Source of the DNA: CAIUGU01 sp040080215
GTDB taxonomy: Bacteria; Pseudomonadota; Gammaproteobacteria; Steroidobacterales; Steroidobacteraceae
Assembly (NCBI GenBank): GCA_040080215.1
Contig: JBEBIT010000009.1
Span: 1 to 64,000 of the forward strand
Direction: 5' to 3'
Length of the DNA stretch: 64,000 bases
Numbering within the stretch: the first letter of the stretch is position 1; each line of letters begins with the position of its first letter. The position numbers and the translations under genes are program-made. Positions 36,277 through 45,565 of the stretch are shown in pieces. Below the pieces are notes generated by a model. The model worked only from the letters and a program-made list of their open reading frames with translations, was not told where the DNA came from and ran no database searches.

Positions 36277-37989
36277 ATGCAGTTTCTAAGGTTCCGGCGC
36301 GAAGCCGACGGTCGGCAGATTGTGGATGTTGCACTGCGGGGGCCCGCGCTTTACGCGGAGCCGCTGCTGAACAAGGGCTCGGCTTTCACGGCGGAAGAGC
36401 GAGCCAAGTTCGGTCTGGAGGGCTTGCTCCCCGCAACGCACAAGACGATGGAACAACAACTTGCACGCGTGCACCAGATGCTGAAGGCGCGCCCGGACCC
36501 CTTGGACAAGTACGTAGAGCTTGCTGCCCTGCAGGATCGCAACGAGCACCTGTTCTTCAAGCTCCTGCGCGACAACCTCGAAGAATTCCTCCCCATCGTC
36601 TATACCCCCACCGTCGGCGCCGCCACTCGCCACTACAGCAGCATCTTCCGTCGCGGCCGCGGACTCTTCATCACGCCGGACCACAAAGGGCGCATCGCAA
36701 AGGTGTTACGCCAGGCGGCCAGGTTCAGCAACGTCAGGTTGCTGGTCGTCACCGACAACGAAGCAATCCTCGGCATTGGCGACCAGGGCGCGGGCGGCAT
36801 GACGATCTCGATCGGCAAGCTGTCGATCTACTCCGCTGCTGCAGGTATCCATCCCGCGCAGACGCTGCCCATCAGCCTCGATGTCGGCACGGACAACCCG
36901 GTGCTACTGAAAGACGATGCTTACCTCGGCCTGCGGCAACCGCGGCTGCGGGGCAAACCCTACTTCGAGCTGCTCGACGAATTCGTCGATGCCGTCAATG
37001 AAGTGTTCCCCGGCGCGCTCATCCAGTGGGAAGACTTCCGCAAGGACAACGCGCTTGCCGTGCTGTCGCGCTATCAGGACCGGATCGCCTCCTTCAATGA
37101 CGATATCCAGGGCACCGGCGCGATCGCGGTGGCGGGCACGATGTCGGCTGCGCGTGTCCTGGGTTCGCGCTTTTCTGATCAGCACATCATCGTATTCGGT
37201 GCCGGCGCTGCAGGGCTTGGCATCACGCAGCAGCTGCGCGCAGCAATGGTGGCCGACGGTCTCACGCCTGAGGTGGCTCGCCAGCGCGTGGGCGTCATCG
37301 ACAGCCGCGGACTGCTCGTGGACGACAAGCCGCAGAGCGAAGAGTACAAGAAGGAACTGTCGTGGACGGCGGCAACGGCGGCGCAGTACGGTCTCAGCGA
37401 TCCGACGAAGCGCGACCTCGCATCGGTCGTTCGCCATTTCAAGCCTACGGTACTCATCGGCACATCCGGCATCGGCCAGAGCTTCACTGAAAGCATCGTG
37501 CGCGAGATGGCGAGCTATGCGGCGCGCCCGGTCATCCTGCCGTTGTCCAATCCGACCGAGAACGCCGAGGCGGTGCCTGCCGACCTGCTGGCATGGACCG
37601 ACGGCCGCTGCCTGGTCGCGACCGGCAGTCCCTTCGATCCGGTGCAGGTGGGATCGCGCAAGGTGACCATTTCCCAGGGCAACAATGCCTTCGTGTTCCC
37701 TGGTCTTGGGCTTGGCGTCCTTGTCGGTGAGATCAAGCGAGTCACGCCTGGCGTACTGGCAGCTGCCGCGCGAGCACTGGCCAACCTCGCCACGCAGGAA
37801 GAACTCGACGCCGGCATGCTGTTCCCGCGCATCAACCGGATGCCTGAAGCCGCGCGCGCCGTTGCCGAGGCAGTCGTGGCCGCAGCTGCTGCAGAGGGGG
37901 TTGGCCGGATGATCCCGGCAGCTGACATCCCTGAGCAGGTCGCGCAGGCGACGTGGACGCCGGACTATCCGGAGTTCGTCGCCGTCTGA
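36277..37989 (+). CDS. maeA: NAD-dependent malic enzyme
   Basis: 570 residues. Converts malate to pyruvate and CO2. The large malic-enzyme form is shown by PLLNKGSAFTAEERAKFGLEGLLP, LLRDNLEEFLPIVYTPTVG, VVTDNEAILGIGDQGAGGM (catalytic Lys/Asp region), IQWEDFRKDNALAVL, FNDDIQGTGAIAVAGTM, a Rossmann motif (VFGAGAAGLGI) and ILPLSNPTENAEAVPADL. A short out-of-frame leader frame overlaps the start. The start is supported by GAGGG four bases upstream and by homologous N-terminal wording. Confidence 0.95.
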   Translation: MQFLRFRREADGRQIVDVALRGPALYAEPLLNKGSAFTAEERAKFGLEGLLPATHKTMEQQLARVHQMLKARPDPLDKYVELAALQDRNEHLFFKLLRDNLEEFLPIVYTPTVGAATRHYSSIFRRGRGLFITPDHKGRIAKVLRQAARFSNVRLLVVTDNEAILGIGDQGAGGMTISIGKLSIYSAAAGIHPAQTLPISLDVGTDNPVLLKDDAYLGLRQPRLRGKPYFELLDEFVDAVNEVFPGALIQWEDFRKDNALAVLSRYQDRIASFNDDIQGTGAIAVAGTMSAARVLGSRFSDQHIIVFGAGAAGLGITQQLRAAMVADGLTPEVARQRVGVIDSRGLLVDDKPQSEEYKKELSWTAATAAQYGLSDPTKRDLASVVRHFKPTVLIGTSGIGQSFTESIVREMASYAARPVILPLSNPTENAEAVPADLLAWTDGRCLVATGSPFDPVQVGSRKVTISQGNNAFVFPGLGLGVLVGEIKRVTPGVLAAAARALANLATQEELDAGMLFPRINRMPEAARAVAEAVVAAAAAEGVGRMIPAADIPEQVAQATWTPDYPEFVAV

Positions 37990-38007
37990 CAGGCCGTCGT
38001 GGCCGTG

Positions 38008-38039
38008 ACGGGCTCCGTGCAGGACAACGCGGAGCCCGT
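38008..38039. terminator. Terminator hairpin between maeA and the secreted protein gene
   Basis: ACGGGCTCCG / CGGAGCCCGT, a perfect 10-bp stem with a 12-base loop, followed by TCCGCTATTTCC on the plus strand. It is placed just after the maeA stop and before the convergent gene's 3' end. The T tract is weak, so efficiency is unknown. Confidence 0.5.
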
Positions 38040-38043
38040 TCCG

Positions 38044-38334
38044 CTATTTCCCGGGCAGTCGCCCGCCGCTGTCGATGCAATCCTTCATGGAGCGATAACC
38101 GCGGAAATGAAGGGTCGCCTCGAAGCTCGGACTCTTGCGGTCGTGGCACACGCCGGCACTGGAGCGCTTGACGATCGTGGGATCGTCGGTATCGAACAGC
38201 GCCTTGTCGGCAGCAGCCTTGGCTGCCGTTGCCGGACTGCCGGGGGCCTGTGACGCCGCGCGAACCGCGGGGGCCGTGGACAGCAGCCCGGTCGTGATGG
38301 CAAGACAAAGCAGCGTGTAAACAGTTCGCATCAC
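38044..38334 (-). CDS. Small secreted protein, unknown
   Basis: 96 residues. A signal peptide (MMRTVYTLLCLAITTGLLSTAPAVRA) is followed by an Ala-rich linker and a short domain, VKRSSAGVCHDRKSPSFEATLHFRGYRSMKDCIDSGGRLPGK. Two conserved Cys (in VCHD and DCI) could form a disulfide. Similar GxCH...F..Y....CL.SGGR segments occur in uncharacterised secreted proteins, sometimes near HNH nucleases, from memory. No function is assigned. Confidence 0.75.
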   Translation of the reverse strand: MMRTVYTLLCLAITTGLLSTAPAVRAASQAPGSPATAAKAAADKALFDTDDPTIVKRSSAGVCHDRKSPSFEATLHFRGYRSMKDCIDSGGRLPGK

Positions 38335-38536
38335 ACCCTCCCTTTGATGGACCCGGTGACGAGACTACGTACCCACCGGGCGCCGATCAACCCGCAGGCA
38401 ATAGATAGTCCTCCTTAGGGAGCCGGTCGCCGCTGTCGCGTATGCTGCGGAACGCCGCTTGTGCTTCAAGTTTGCAGCGGTACGGTCGACACACTCCCAT
38501 TGGATACCCGCGAAATTTCGAAGGGCTACGTACCTC

Positions 38537-40273
38537 ATGCGCGACTGGCTCTCAAAGCTGGATGACCTCTTTCCGGTGCGGTACGCCGCATGGCTGGCAA
38601 CCGCCCTGCTGTCGCTCACCTTTGCAGTCTGCTGGCTGGTATACGGCTTTGGCGGCCTGATGTCGCTTGCATTCCTGTGCCTGGTAGCCGTCGGCGTCCG
38701 CGACACAAGACAGGAGCGGCATTCGGTGCTGCGCAATTACCCTGTCATCGGCCACTTCCGCTTCCTGCTCGAATACATCCGCCCGGAGATCCGGCAGTAC
38801 TTCATCGAGAGCGACAACGAGCAGACACCGTTTTCGCGCCAGCAACGCTCCATCGTGTACCAGCGCGCCAAAGGCCAGGCCGACAAGCGGCCGTTCGGCA
38901 CCCAACTGGACGTGCAGGCCGAGGGCTTCGACTGGATCAATCATTCGCTCGCACCGACCGACCTCAAGTCCCACGACTTCCGCGTCCGGATCGGCAACAG
39001 CGCAAGCTGCACGCAGCCGTACGAGGCGAGCGTGTTCAACATCTCGGCGATGAGCTTCGGTGCGTTGTCCGGCAATGCGATCCTGGCGCTCAACAGTGGC
39101 GCGAAGAAGGGCGGCTTTGCACACGACACCGGCGAGGGCTCCATCAGCGAGTACCACCGCGTCCACGGCGGCGACCTCATCTGGGAAATCGGCTCGGGTT
39201 ACTTCGGATGCCGGGACGATGAGGGTCGCTTCAACGAAGAGCGCTTCATCAAGAACGCATCAGACCCCAGCGTCAAACTGATCGAGGTCAAACTGAGCCA
39301 GGGCGCAAAGCCCGGCCACGGTGGCGTACTACCCGGCGCCAAGGTCACACCCGAGATTGCCGCAGCTCGCGGCGTTGCTCCGGGTACGGACTGCATCAGT
39401 CCTGCCCGGCACTCTGAATTCTCGAACCCCGTTGAGTTGCTGGAATTTGTCGAGCGCCTGCGTCGCCTGTCCGGAGGCAAGCCGACCGGGTTCAAGCTGT
39501 GCATCGGGCATCCGTGGGAATGGTTTGCGATCTGCAAGGCCATGCTCGACACCGGCCTCACGCCCGACTTCATCGTCGTGGATGGTAAGGAAGGCGGAAC
39601 CGGCGCGGCGCCGCTCGAGTTCACCGATCACGTCGGCACGCCACTGCAGGAAGGCCTGCAGCTCGTGCACAACACGCTGGTAGGGCTCAACCTGCGCCAA
39701 CGCATCAAGATCGGCGCCAGCGGCAAGATCATCAGTGCGTTTGACATCGCACGAGCCATGGCGCTCGGTGCGGACTGGTGCAACTCTGCCCGTGGCTTCA
39801 TGTTCTCGCTGGGCTGCATCCAGGCTCAGTCCTGCCACACTGACACGTGCCCGACAGGTGTCGCCACGCAGGATCCACTCCGCCAGAAGGCGCTGGTCGT
39901 GCCCGAAAAGTCAGAGCGCGTTTACCGGTTCCACCAGAACACGTTGAAGGCACTGCAAGAACTGACGCAGGCGGCAGGACTGATGCACCCGAACGATTTC
40001 CGCACGACGCATCTCGTCAGGCGGGTCTCGAAGAGCGACGTCCGTCTGCTCGCCACGCTGCTGCCGCAGGTCGGACCGGGAGCACTGCTGGCGGCAATCG
40101 CCGGCAAGGCGGACTGGCCGCACAATGTCTATCAACACTATTGGCCGCTGGCGGACTCCACGAGCTTCGCCGCGCGTACGTCTACATCCGGTACGCCTTC
40201 AAGCCGCTTGTCCGATCTGGACACCCAACCCCTGCAGTCGGCGGTGTTGTTCCCGCATCAACGCCAGGGTTAG
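38537..40273 (+). CDS. FMN-binding glutamate synthase family protein, membrane-anchored
   Basis: 578 residues from MRDWLSKLDDLFPVRYAAWLATALLSLTF; the longer frame upstream is not used. Two hydrophobic segments at about 17-55 anchor it. The rest is the FMN barrel of glutamate synthase: ISAMSFGALSGNAILALNSGAKKGGFAHDTGEGSISEYH, LIEVKLSQGAKPGHGGVLPGAKV, DFIVVDGKEGGTGAAPLEFTDHVG, SLGCIQAQSCHTDTCPTGVATQD. Stand-alone members are not classic GltB and their substrate is uncertain. The three-Cys cluster CxxxxxCxxxxC, usually an Fe-S site, is retained. Confidence 0.88.
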   Translation: MRDWLSKLDDLFPVRYAAWLATALLSLTFAVCWLVYGFGGLMSLAFLCLVAVGVRDTRQERHSVLRNYPVIGHFRFLLEYIRPEIRQYFIESDNEQTPFSRQQRSIVYQRAKGQADKRPFGTQLDVQAEGFDWINHSLAPTDLKSHDFRVRIGNSASCTQPYEASVFNISAMSFGALSGNAILALNSGAKKGGFAHDTGEGSISEYHRVHGGDLIWEIGSGYFGCRDDEGRFNEERFIKNASDPSVKLIEVKLSQGAKPGHGGVLPGAKVTPEIAAARGVAPGTDCISPARHSEFSNPVELLEFVERLRRLSGGKPTGFKLCIGHPWEWFAICKAMLDTGLTPDFIVVDGKEGGTGAAPLEFTDHVGTPLQEGLQLVHNTLVGLNLRQRIKIGASGKIISAFDIARAMALGADWCNSARGFMFSLGCIQAQSCHTDTCPTGVATQDPLRQKALVVPEKSERVYRFHQNTLKALQELTQAAGLMHPNDFRTTHLVRRVSKSDVRLLATLLPQVGPGALLAAIAGKADWPHNVYQHYWPLADSTSFAARTSTSGTPSSRLSDLDTQPLQSAVLFPHQRQG

Positions 40274-40431
40274 TACGGTCCCCGCCGCGAAACCGGATTC
40301 GCGGTGGCGATGGTCGCGTACCGCTGCCTGCCACTCACACCAGCGTCGCCAGCCGCGCATTCCCGGTCTCTCGGTTATCCCTTAGCGCCTCGGGCTTGTT
40401 GGCGCGGGATGTGGTTTGTATCTTGGACCCC

Positions 40432-40824
40432 ATGTCAGCAGAGTCCGCTCGAACCACCCCGTACGAGCTTCTCGGCGGTGAGATTGCCGTGCGGCAGCTC
40501 GCCAACCGCTTCTACGACTTCATGGAGGAACTGCCGGAGGCTGCCGAGCTGCGCGCCATGCACGGGCCGGACCTTGCACCCATGCGCGAGAAGCTGTTCC
40601 AGTTCATGAGCGGCTGGCTGGGCGGACCACCGCTCTACTTCCAGCGCCCGGATGCGAAGTGCTTCGGGGCGGCGCATCGGCCCTTCCCGATCGACGCGGC
40701 AGCCCGCGATCAATGGATGCTGTGCATCACGCGCGCGCTAGATGAGATACCGATGTCAGTCGAGCTGCGGGCGCTGCTCGATCTCTCCCTGAAACGCACG
40801 ACCGAAGCGTTGCGCAACTGCTGA
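40432..40824 (+). CDS. Group II truncated haemoglobin
   Basis: 130 residues from MSAESARTTPYELLGGE. The helices TPYELLGGEIAVRQLANRFYDFMEELPEAAELRAMH and FQFMSGWLGGPPLYFQ, and the proximal His in GAAHRPFPID, match the TrHbII (YjbI) family, small haem proteins linked to oxygen or NO handling. C-terminal DLSLKRTTEALRN completes the fold. It is convergent with the RIO kinase gene. Confidence 0.9.
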   Translation: MSAESARTTPYELLGGEIAVRQLANRFYDFMEELPEAAELRAMHGPDLAPMREKLFQFMSGWLGGPPLYFQRPDAKCFGAAHRPFPIDAAARDQWMLCITRALDEIPMSVELRALLDLSLKRTTEALRNC

Positions 40825-40843
40825 TCCCAAGGGGACCCTTCCC

Positions 40844-41698
40844 TCAAGAAGCCTCTGCTTCCTGTCGTCCCAGCTCGCGGCGAATCGCTTCCTCGCGAGC
40901 CTCGTCGATTGCGTGCATCACCTCGTCCACATCCGGCGCAGTCTCGTCCTTGACGAACACGCCTGTCAGCGGGGTGTCCGGCGTGAGCTCTCCTTTCTCG
41001 TACAGGGCCCACATCTCTCCCGCGTAGTCCGTGGTCAGCAGCTCGGGAGCAAAGCGGCCGAGCGTCTCCGTCAAATTGCGCACATCCCGCGTCAGCATCG
41101 CAAACGCGTTGTTGTTGCCGGCCGCACTCACCGCCTGCGGCAGGTCGATGATGACGGGACCTTCAGCGCCGACCAGCACGTTGAATTCGGACAAGTCTCC
41201 GTGGATCAATCCGACGCAGAGCATGCGCACGACCTGCCCGATCAGGAAACGGTGAAAGTCGCGGGCCACGTCGGGCGTCAGCTCCACTTCGCCGAGTCGC
41301 GGCGCAGAGTTGCCGTCGCCATCCGCCACGAGTTCCATGAGCAGCACGCCGTTGAAGAAACCAAAGGGCTTCGGCACGCGCACCCCTGCGGCGACCAGCT
41401 GGTACAGCGCGTCGACCTCGGTGTTCTTCCAGGCTTCTTCCTGTTCCTTGCGGCCGTACCGGGTGCTCTTGGCCATCGCGCGCGCCTGGCGGCTGCCCCG
41501 GACCTTGCGGCCTTCCTGATACTGGGCCCGCTGCTGGAAGCTGCGCTGCCCCATGTCCTTGTAGACCTTGGCGCAGCGGATCTCGCCGCCAGAACTCACG
41601 ACGTAGACCGACGCTTCCTTGCCGCTCTTGAGCTGGCGACGGACCTCGTCGATGATGCCGTCGTCGAGCAGGGGCTTCAGTCCTTCGGGAATTCGCAT
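40844..41698 (-). CDS. RIO-type serine/threonine protein kinase
   Basis: 284 residues. A KxEASVYVV nucleotide loop (SGKEASVYVV), invariant Lys in IRCAKVYKD, catalytic loop LIHGDLSEFNVLV and metal-binding VIIDLPQAV (the DFG position as IDLP, normal for RIO) are all present. Bacterial members of the PA4780-like group have no known substrate. A basic segment (QEGRKVRGSRQARAMAKSTRYGRKEQEE) may bind RNA or ribosomes. It is not clearly part of an operon. Confidence 0.9.
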   Translation of the reverse strand: MRIPEGLKPLLDDGIIDEVRRQLKSGKEASVYVVSSGGEIRCAKVYKDMGQRSFQQRAQYQEGRKVRGSRQARAMAKSTRYGRKEQEEAWKNTEVDALYQLVAAGVRVPKPFGFFNGVLLMELVADGDGNSAPRLGEVELTPDVARDFHRFLIGQVVRMLCVGLIHGDLSEFNVLVGAEGPVIIDLPQAVSAAGNNNAFAMLTRDVRNLTETLGRFAPELLTTDYAGEMWALYEKGELTPDTPLTGVFVKDETAPDVDEVMHAIDEAREEAIRRELGRQEAEAS

Positions 41699-41809
41699 AG
41701 TCGGCCGCGCAGCGGAAAAGGACCGCTACCTTACAGGGTTTTGGCCGCCAATCCCGCGGATCCGGCATAGAAAGTCACGGCGCCGCGCCATAAGTGCGAT
41801 CATGCGCGG

Positions 41810-43186
41810 ATGACTGAATTCAATGCCTTGACCCTCGCAGAACCCCTGCAACGCGGCCTCGCCGAAGTCGGTTACGCCACCATGACGCCCGTACAGGCGG
41901 CGAGCCTGCCGGCCATCCTGGCAGGGCGCGACGTGGTTGCGGAGGCCAAGACCGGTAGCGGCAAGACGGCGGCTTTCGCACTGGGACTGCTTTCCACGCT
42001 CGATGCGTCCGTGATCGCCCTGCAAGGGCTGGTGCTGTGCCCGACGCGGGAACTGGCCGACCAGGTCAGCCGGGAGATCCGGCGGCTCGCGCGATTCATT
42101 CCCAACGTGAAGGTACTGACCCTGTGCGGCGGCGTTCCGCTGCGCCCGCACCTCGCTTCGCTGGCACACGAACCGCACCTAGTCGTCGGCACGCCGGGCC
42201 GCATCCTGGAACTGATCCAGAAGGAAGCCTTGCCACTCAAGAACATCAAGTTGCTCGTGCTCGATGAAGCGGACCGCATGCTCGACATGGGCTTCGCCGA
42301 CGACCTGCGCAGCATCATCGAAGCCACACCGGCCAAGCGCCAGACCTTGCTGTTCTCCGCAACCATCCCGGCCTCCATCCGCGAGATCAGCCGCGACCTG
42401 CAACACGAACCGCTCGACGTCACCGTCAAGAGCGACGCAGACGAAGTGCTGATCGAGCAGACTTTCTTCGAGGTCGAGGCAGAACAGAAGCTCGCTGCGC
42501 TTGAAGCCCTGTTACTGCTACATCGCCCCGAATCGGCCGTCGTGTTCTGCAATACCCGGGCAGAGGTTCGTACCGTGGCTGCGGAACTGGACGTCCGTCA
42601 CTTCTCGGTGCTGGCCCTGCATGGCGAACTCGACCAGCGGGAACGCGAGGAAATGCTCGTGCGCTTCGCCAATCGCAGCTGCACGGTGCTCGTGGCCTCC
42701 GACGTCGCGGCACGCGGCCTCGACATTGCGGATCTGGCGATGGTGATCAACTTCGACATCGCCGCCGATGCAGACACGCATCTGCACCGCGTTGGACGGA
42801 CGGGCCGTGCAGGCCGACGTGGCATGGCGCTGACGCTGTGTACGCCGCGCGAGTCCGGCCGGGCCAACCTCATCGAGGACCGCCTCGGACAATCTTTGCA
42901 ATGGGGCCGGCTGCCGCCCCTTGATTCGGATGCGGCACCGCTGACCGCACCGTTCGTCACGCTCGCGATCGACGCGGGGCGCCAGGACAAGCTGCGTCCC
43001 GGCGACCTGCTCGGCGCACTGACCGGGGATGCCGGCATTCCGGGCACTGCAGTGGGCAAGATCGATGTCTTCCCGACGCGCACCTACGTTGCCATTGCCG
43101 AGGAGTGGCACCAGAAAGCCCTGCAGCGGTTGCGTGCCGGCAAGATCAAGGGCCGCACCTTCCGCATCCGCCGGATCGGACGCTGA
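41810..43186 (+). CDS. dbpA: ATP-dependent RNA helicase DbpA
   Basis: 458 residues. A DEAD-box core with AEAKTGSGKTAAFALGLL (motif I), PTRELADQ (Ia), GTPGRI (Ib), LDEADRMLDMGF (II), SATIP (III), VFCNTRAEV (IV), VLVASDVAARGLDI (V) and HRVGRTGRAG (VI). The C-terminal DbpA RNA-binding domain (about 380-458: FVTLAIDAGRQDKLRPGDLLGALTGD ... KIDVFPTRTYVAIAEEW) recognises 23S rRNA helix 92, so it acts in large-subunit assembly. It is 11 bases upstream of a second helicase gene. Confidence 0.95.
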   Translation: MTEFNALTLAEPLQRGLAEVGYATMTPVQAASLPAILAGRDVVAEAKTGSGKTAAFALGLLSTLDASVIALQGLVLCPTRELADQVSREIRRLARFIPNVKVLTLCGGVPLRPHLASLAHEPHLVVGTPGRILELIQKEALPLKNIKLLVLDEADRMLDMGFADDLRSIIEATPAKRQTLLFSATIPASIREISRDLQHEPLDVTVKSDADEVLIEQTFFEVEAEQKLAALEALLLLHRPESAVVFCNTRAEVRTVAAELDVRHFSVLALHGELDQREREEMLVRFANRSCTVLVASDVAARGLDIADLAMVINFDIAADADTHLHRVGRTGRAGRRGMALTLCTPRESGRANLIEDRLGQSLQWGRLPPLDSDAAPLTAPFVTLAIDAGRQDKLRPGDLLGALTGDAGIPGTAVGKIDVFPTRTYVAIAEEWHQKALQRLRAGKIKGRTFRIRRIGR

Positions 43187-43197
43187 GTGGACCTGCA

Positions 43198-44508
43198 ATG
43201 ACATTCGCCTCCCTCGGGTTGTCACCGGAGCTTGTCAGCGCAATCGACGAGCGCGGCTACACCGAGCCGACACCCGTGCAACTCGCAGCGGTTCCCGCCG
43301 TGCTCGCCGGTCGTGACGTATGGGCTTGCGCACAGACCGGATCGGGCAAGACGGCCGCCTTCGCTGTGCCGCTGCTGCAGCGATTGCTGGAATCGGGTGG
43401 GGAGACAGGGCATCGCACCCGCGCACTGGTCCTGGTACCGACGCGAGAGCTCGCGGCGCAGGTCGGCGAATCGTTCCGGCAGCTGGCACGCTCGCTGCAA
43501 CGGCCCATCAAGGTCGCTGTCGTGTTCGGCGGCGTCTCGATCAATCCGCAGATGATGAGCCTGCGCGGCGGCGCCGACTTTGTCGTGGCCACACCCGGGC
43601 GCCTGCTGGATCTCGTCGACCAGAACGCGCTGCGTCTCGACGCGGTCGGGACGCTCGTGCTGGACGAAGCGGACCGGCTGATCGACCTCGGCTTCGCGGA
43701 CGAGTTGCGGACCATCCTTGAGCGACTGCCTTCGAAACGGCAGAACCTGCTCTTCTCCGCGACGTTCCCCACCGAAGTCGAATCGCTGGCCGGCGCCTTG
43801 CTGCACGATCCACTGCGCATCGATCTGCCTCCTGTCGCCGCACTCGAACCTGCCATCGAACAGCGGTCGATCGCGGTGGACGAGTCCAAACGGACGCCGC
43901 TGCTACGCCACCTGCTTGCCGAACACCGCTGGACCCGGGTGCTGGTGTTCGTCGCCACGAAGTATTCCACGGAGCACATTGCGGACAAGCTGCGGCAGAA
44001 AGGCATCAAGGCCGCTGCTTTGCACGGCGAACTGAGCCAGGCAGCGCGCACGAAGGCACTCGCGGACTTCAAGCAATCGCAGTTGCAGGTGCTGGTGGCC
44101 ACGGACGTTGCTGCACGTGGCATCCACATCGACAAGCTGCCTGCCGTGGTGAACTACGACCTGCCACGCTCTGCCGTGGACTACACCCATCGCATCGGAC
44201 GGACGGGACGCGCAGGCGAGCACGGCACGGCGATCAGTTTCGTAAGCGCGGACACCGAGTCCCATTTCCGGCTGATCGAAAAGCGCCACGGAATGCGGTT
44301 GCCGCGCGAAACCATCCCGGGCTTCGAGCCGACTGCGGAACCGTCACTCGGCCCGGCCGCAACCGGTGACGCCAATGGCGGCATCAAGGGCAAGCGCAAG
44401 AGCAAGAAGGACAAGTTGCGCGAAGCTGCAGCTCGCGACCAGGGCGCCGCAGCGGACGCGCCCGCAAGCATCGACGCCAGCTCAATCTGGAAGGGCAAGC
44501 AGCGCTAG
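43198..44508 (+). CDS. DEAD-box RNA helicase (RhlE-like)
   Basis: 436 residues from MTFASLGLSPELVSAIDERGYTEPTPVQ. Full DEAD-box motifs: ACAQTGSGKTAAFAVPLL, VPTRELAAQV, ATPGRLLDLVD, LVLDEADRLIDLGF, LFSATFP, VFVATKYSTEHIADKL, VLVATDVAARGIHIDKL and HRIGRTGRAGEHG. The C-terminus is short, Lys-rich and disordered (GKRKSKKDKLREAAAR), unlike DbpA, fitting RhlE-type helicases. It is probably cotranscribed with dbpA. Confidence 0.9.
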   Translation: MTFASLGLSPELVSAIDERGYTEPTPVQLAAVPAVLAGRDVWACAQTGSGKTAAFAVPLLQRLLESGGETGHRTRALVLVPTRELAAQVGESFRQLARSLQRPIKVAVVFGGVSINPQMMSLRGGADFVVATPGRLLDLVDQNALRLDAVGTLVLDEADRLIDLGFADELRTILERLPSKRQNLLFSATFPTEVESLAGALLHDPLRIDLPPVAALEPAIEQRSIAVDESKRTPLLRHLLAEHRWTRVLVFVATKYSTEHIADKLRQKGIKAAALHGELSQAARTKALADFKQSQLQVLVATDVAARGIHIDKLPAVVNYDLPRSAVDYTHRIGRTGRAGEHGTAISFVSADTESHFRLIEKRHGMRLPRETIPGFEPTAEPSLGPAATGDANGGIKGKRKSKKDKLREAAARDQGAAADAPASIDASSIWKGKQR

Positions 44509-44515
44509 CCACTGG

Positions 44516-45484
44516 TTATCGCTTGATGGCGAGCACGCCGTCGCCGTTCAGTTCTGCCCGGAATCCAGCCAGCCGTAGGCGCTTGGCCACTTCGTTGGGC
44601 ACATCGCGGCCGGTGGTCAGCTTGTTCGGCGTTCCCGTGTAGTGGAACAGGCGCCCCTTGCGTCGCAGGACCCGCGAGAGATGGTCGTAGAACACCTGTG
44701 AGTACAGCTCGCCCGCAATCCCGAAGCGGGGTGGGTCGTGCAGGATGGCATCGACAGAGGCATCGGCGAGACGCGTGACGTGCTCCGCGATGTCGCCTTG
44801 CGTCAATTCGAGCGCGCCACCTTCGTCGGGCGACCACGGATTCACGCTCCGTAGCCAGATGACATCCGGATTCTTCTCGAATGACAGGATCCGGGTCGCG
44901 CCGCCCTTGAGGCACCAGGCCGCGAAGTAGCCGAGCCCCCCGCAGGTATCGAGTACCACCTTGCCTCGCGGCTGGACGAGGCCCACCTTGCGTTCAGCGT
45001 CGGCATAAGGCGAGACCTTCGCGGTCGGCAGCATCTTGATGCCGTCGATCTCGAACGTCGGCGCGCCCCACTCCGTCGGCACCAGCTTGATCAGCGAGCC
45101 GCCGAAGCGCGCGACAGGTTGCCAGCCGTCTGCGCTCCACGCGTAGATCGTCCGCTCCTTGCAGCGCTCGACGAACGGATAGCGATGGCCTTCATGGTCC
45201 CAGCCATCTACGTAGACTTGAACGGTCGTCGTGGTCCTGTCGAGGTCGAGCGAGCACTCGCATGACCTGGCTCCTGCGCGAACAGCGGTCAGCAGTGCCT
45301 GTTGCACTGCCAAATTCACCAGGGGCCCTTTCACGACTGGACGCGGGGAGCAGCGGATTCGACGCGCGGCGCGGTACGCCATCGCCGCGCCGGTGGCTCG
45401 ATGCGTCTCCAACAGAAGGGGGAACTCATGGCGTGAGCCTAGCAGATAGGCCGCAGGCATCTCCGGAATGCGGCGCTGCGGCAT
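44516..45484 (-). CDS. SAM-dependent methyltransferase-like protein (COG2521-like)
   Basis: 322 residues from MPQRRIPEMPAA; the start is unsure because no ribosome site is clear, and an upstream ATG at 45514 is possible. The N-terminal part (LVNLAVQQALLTAVRAGARSCECSLDLDRTTTTVQVYVDG) precedes a Rossmann methyltransferase with motif I VVLDTCGGLGYFAAWCLKGGA, then ILSFEKNPDVIWL and AILHDPPRFGIAGELYSQVFYDHLSRVLRRKGRLFHY. The DPPR may be the catalytic DPPx loop. Resembles predicted methyltransferases of COG2521. Substrate unknown, rRNA or small-molecule. Confidence 0.75.
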   Translation of the reverse strand: MPQRRIPEMPAAYLLGSRHEFPLLLETHRATGAAMAYRAARRIRCSPRPVVKGPLVNLAVQQALLTAVRAGARSCECSLDLDRTTTTVQVYVDGWDHEGHRYPFVERCKERTIYAWSADGWQPVARFGGSLIKLVPTEWGAPTFEIDGIKMLPTAKVSPYADAERKVGLVQPRGKVVLDTCGGLGYFAAWCLKGGATRILSFEKNPDVIWLRSVNPWSPDEGGALELTQGDIAEHVTRLADASVDAILHDPPRFGIAGELYSQVFYDHLSRVLRRKGRLFHYTGTPNKLTTGRDVPNEVAKRLRLAGFRAELNGDGVLAIKR

Positions 45485-45565
45485 ACCGCTGTCAAAGTCG
45501 ACTACGCGTTGCAATAGCGAACTTGGGTAAGTTAACCTGCGACGCGTTCCAAGGGGGAGTTGATC

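Noticed and set aside
36221..36290. Short frame starting ATGACAACTCAAGTG that overlaps the maeA start
   Set aside because: About 22 codons, with no ribosome site seen; could be a leader peptide, but there is not enough evidence to list it.
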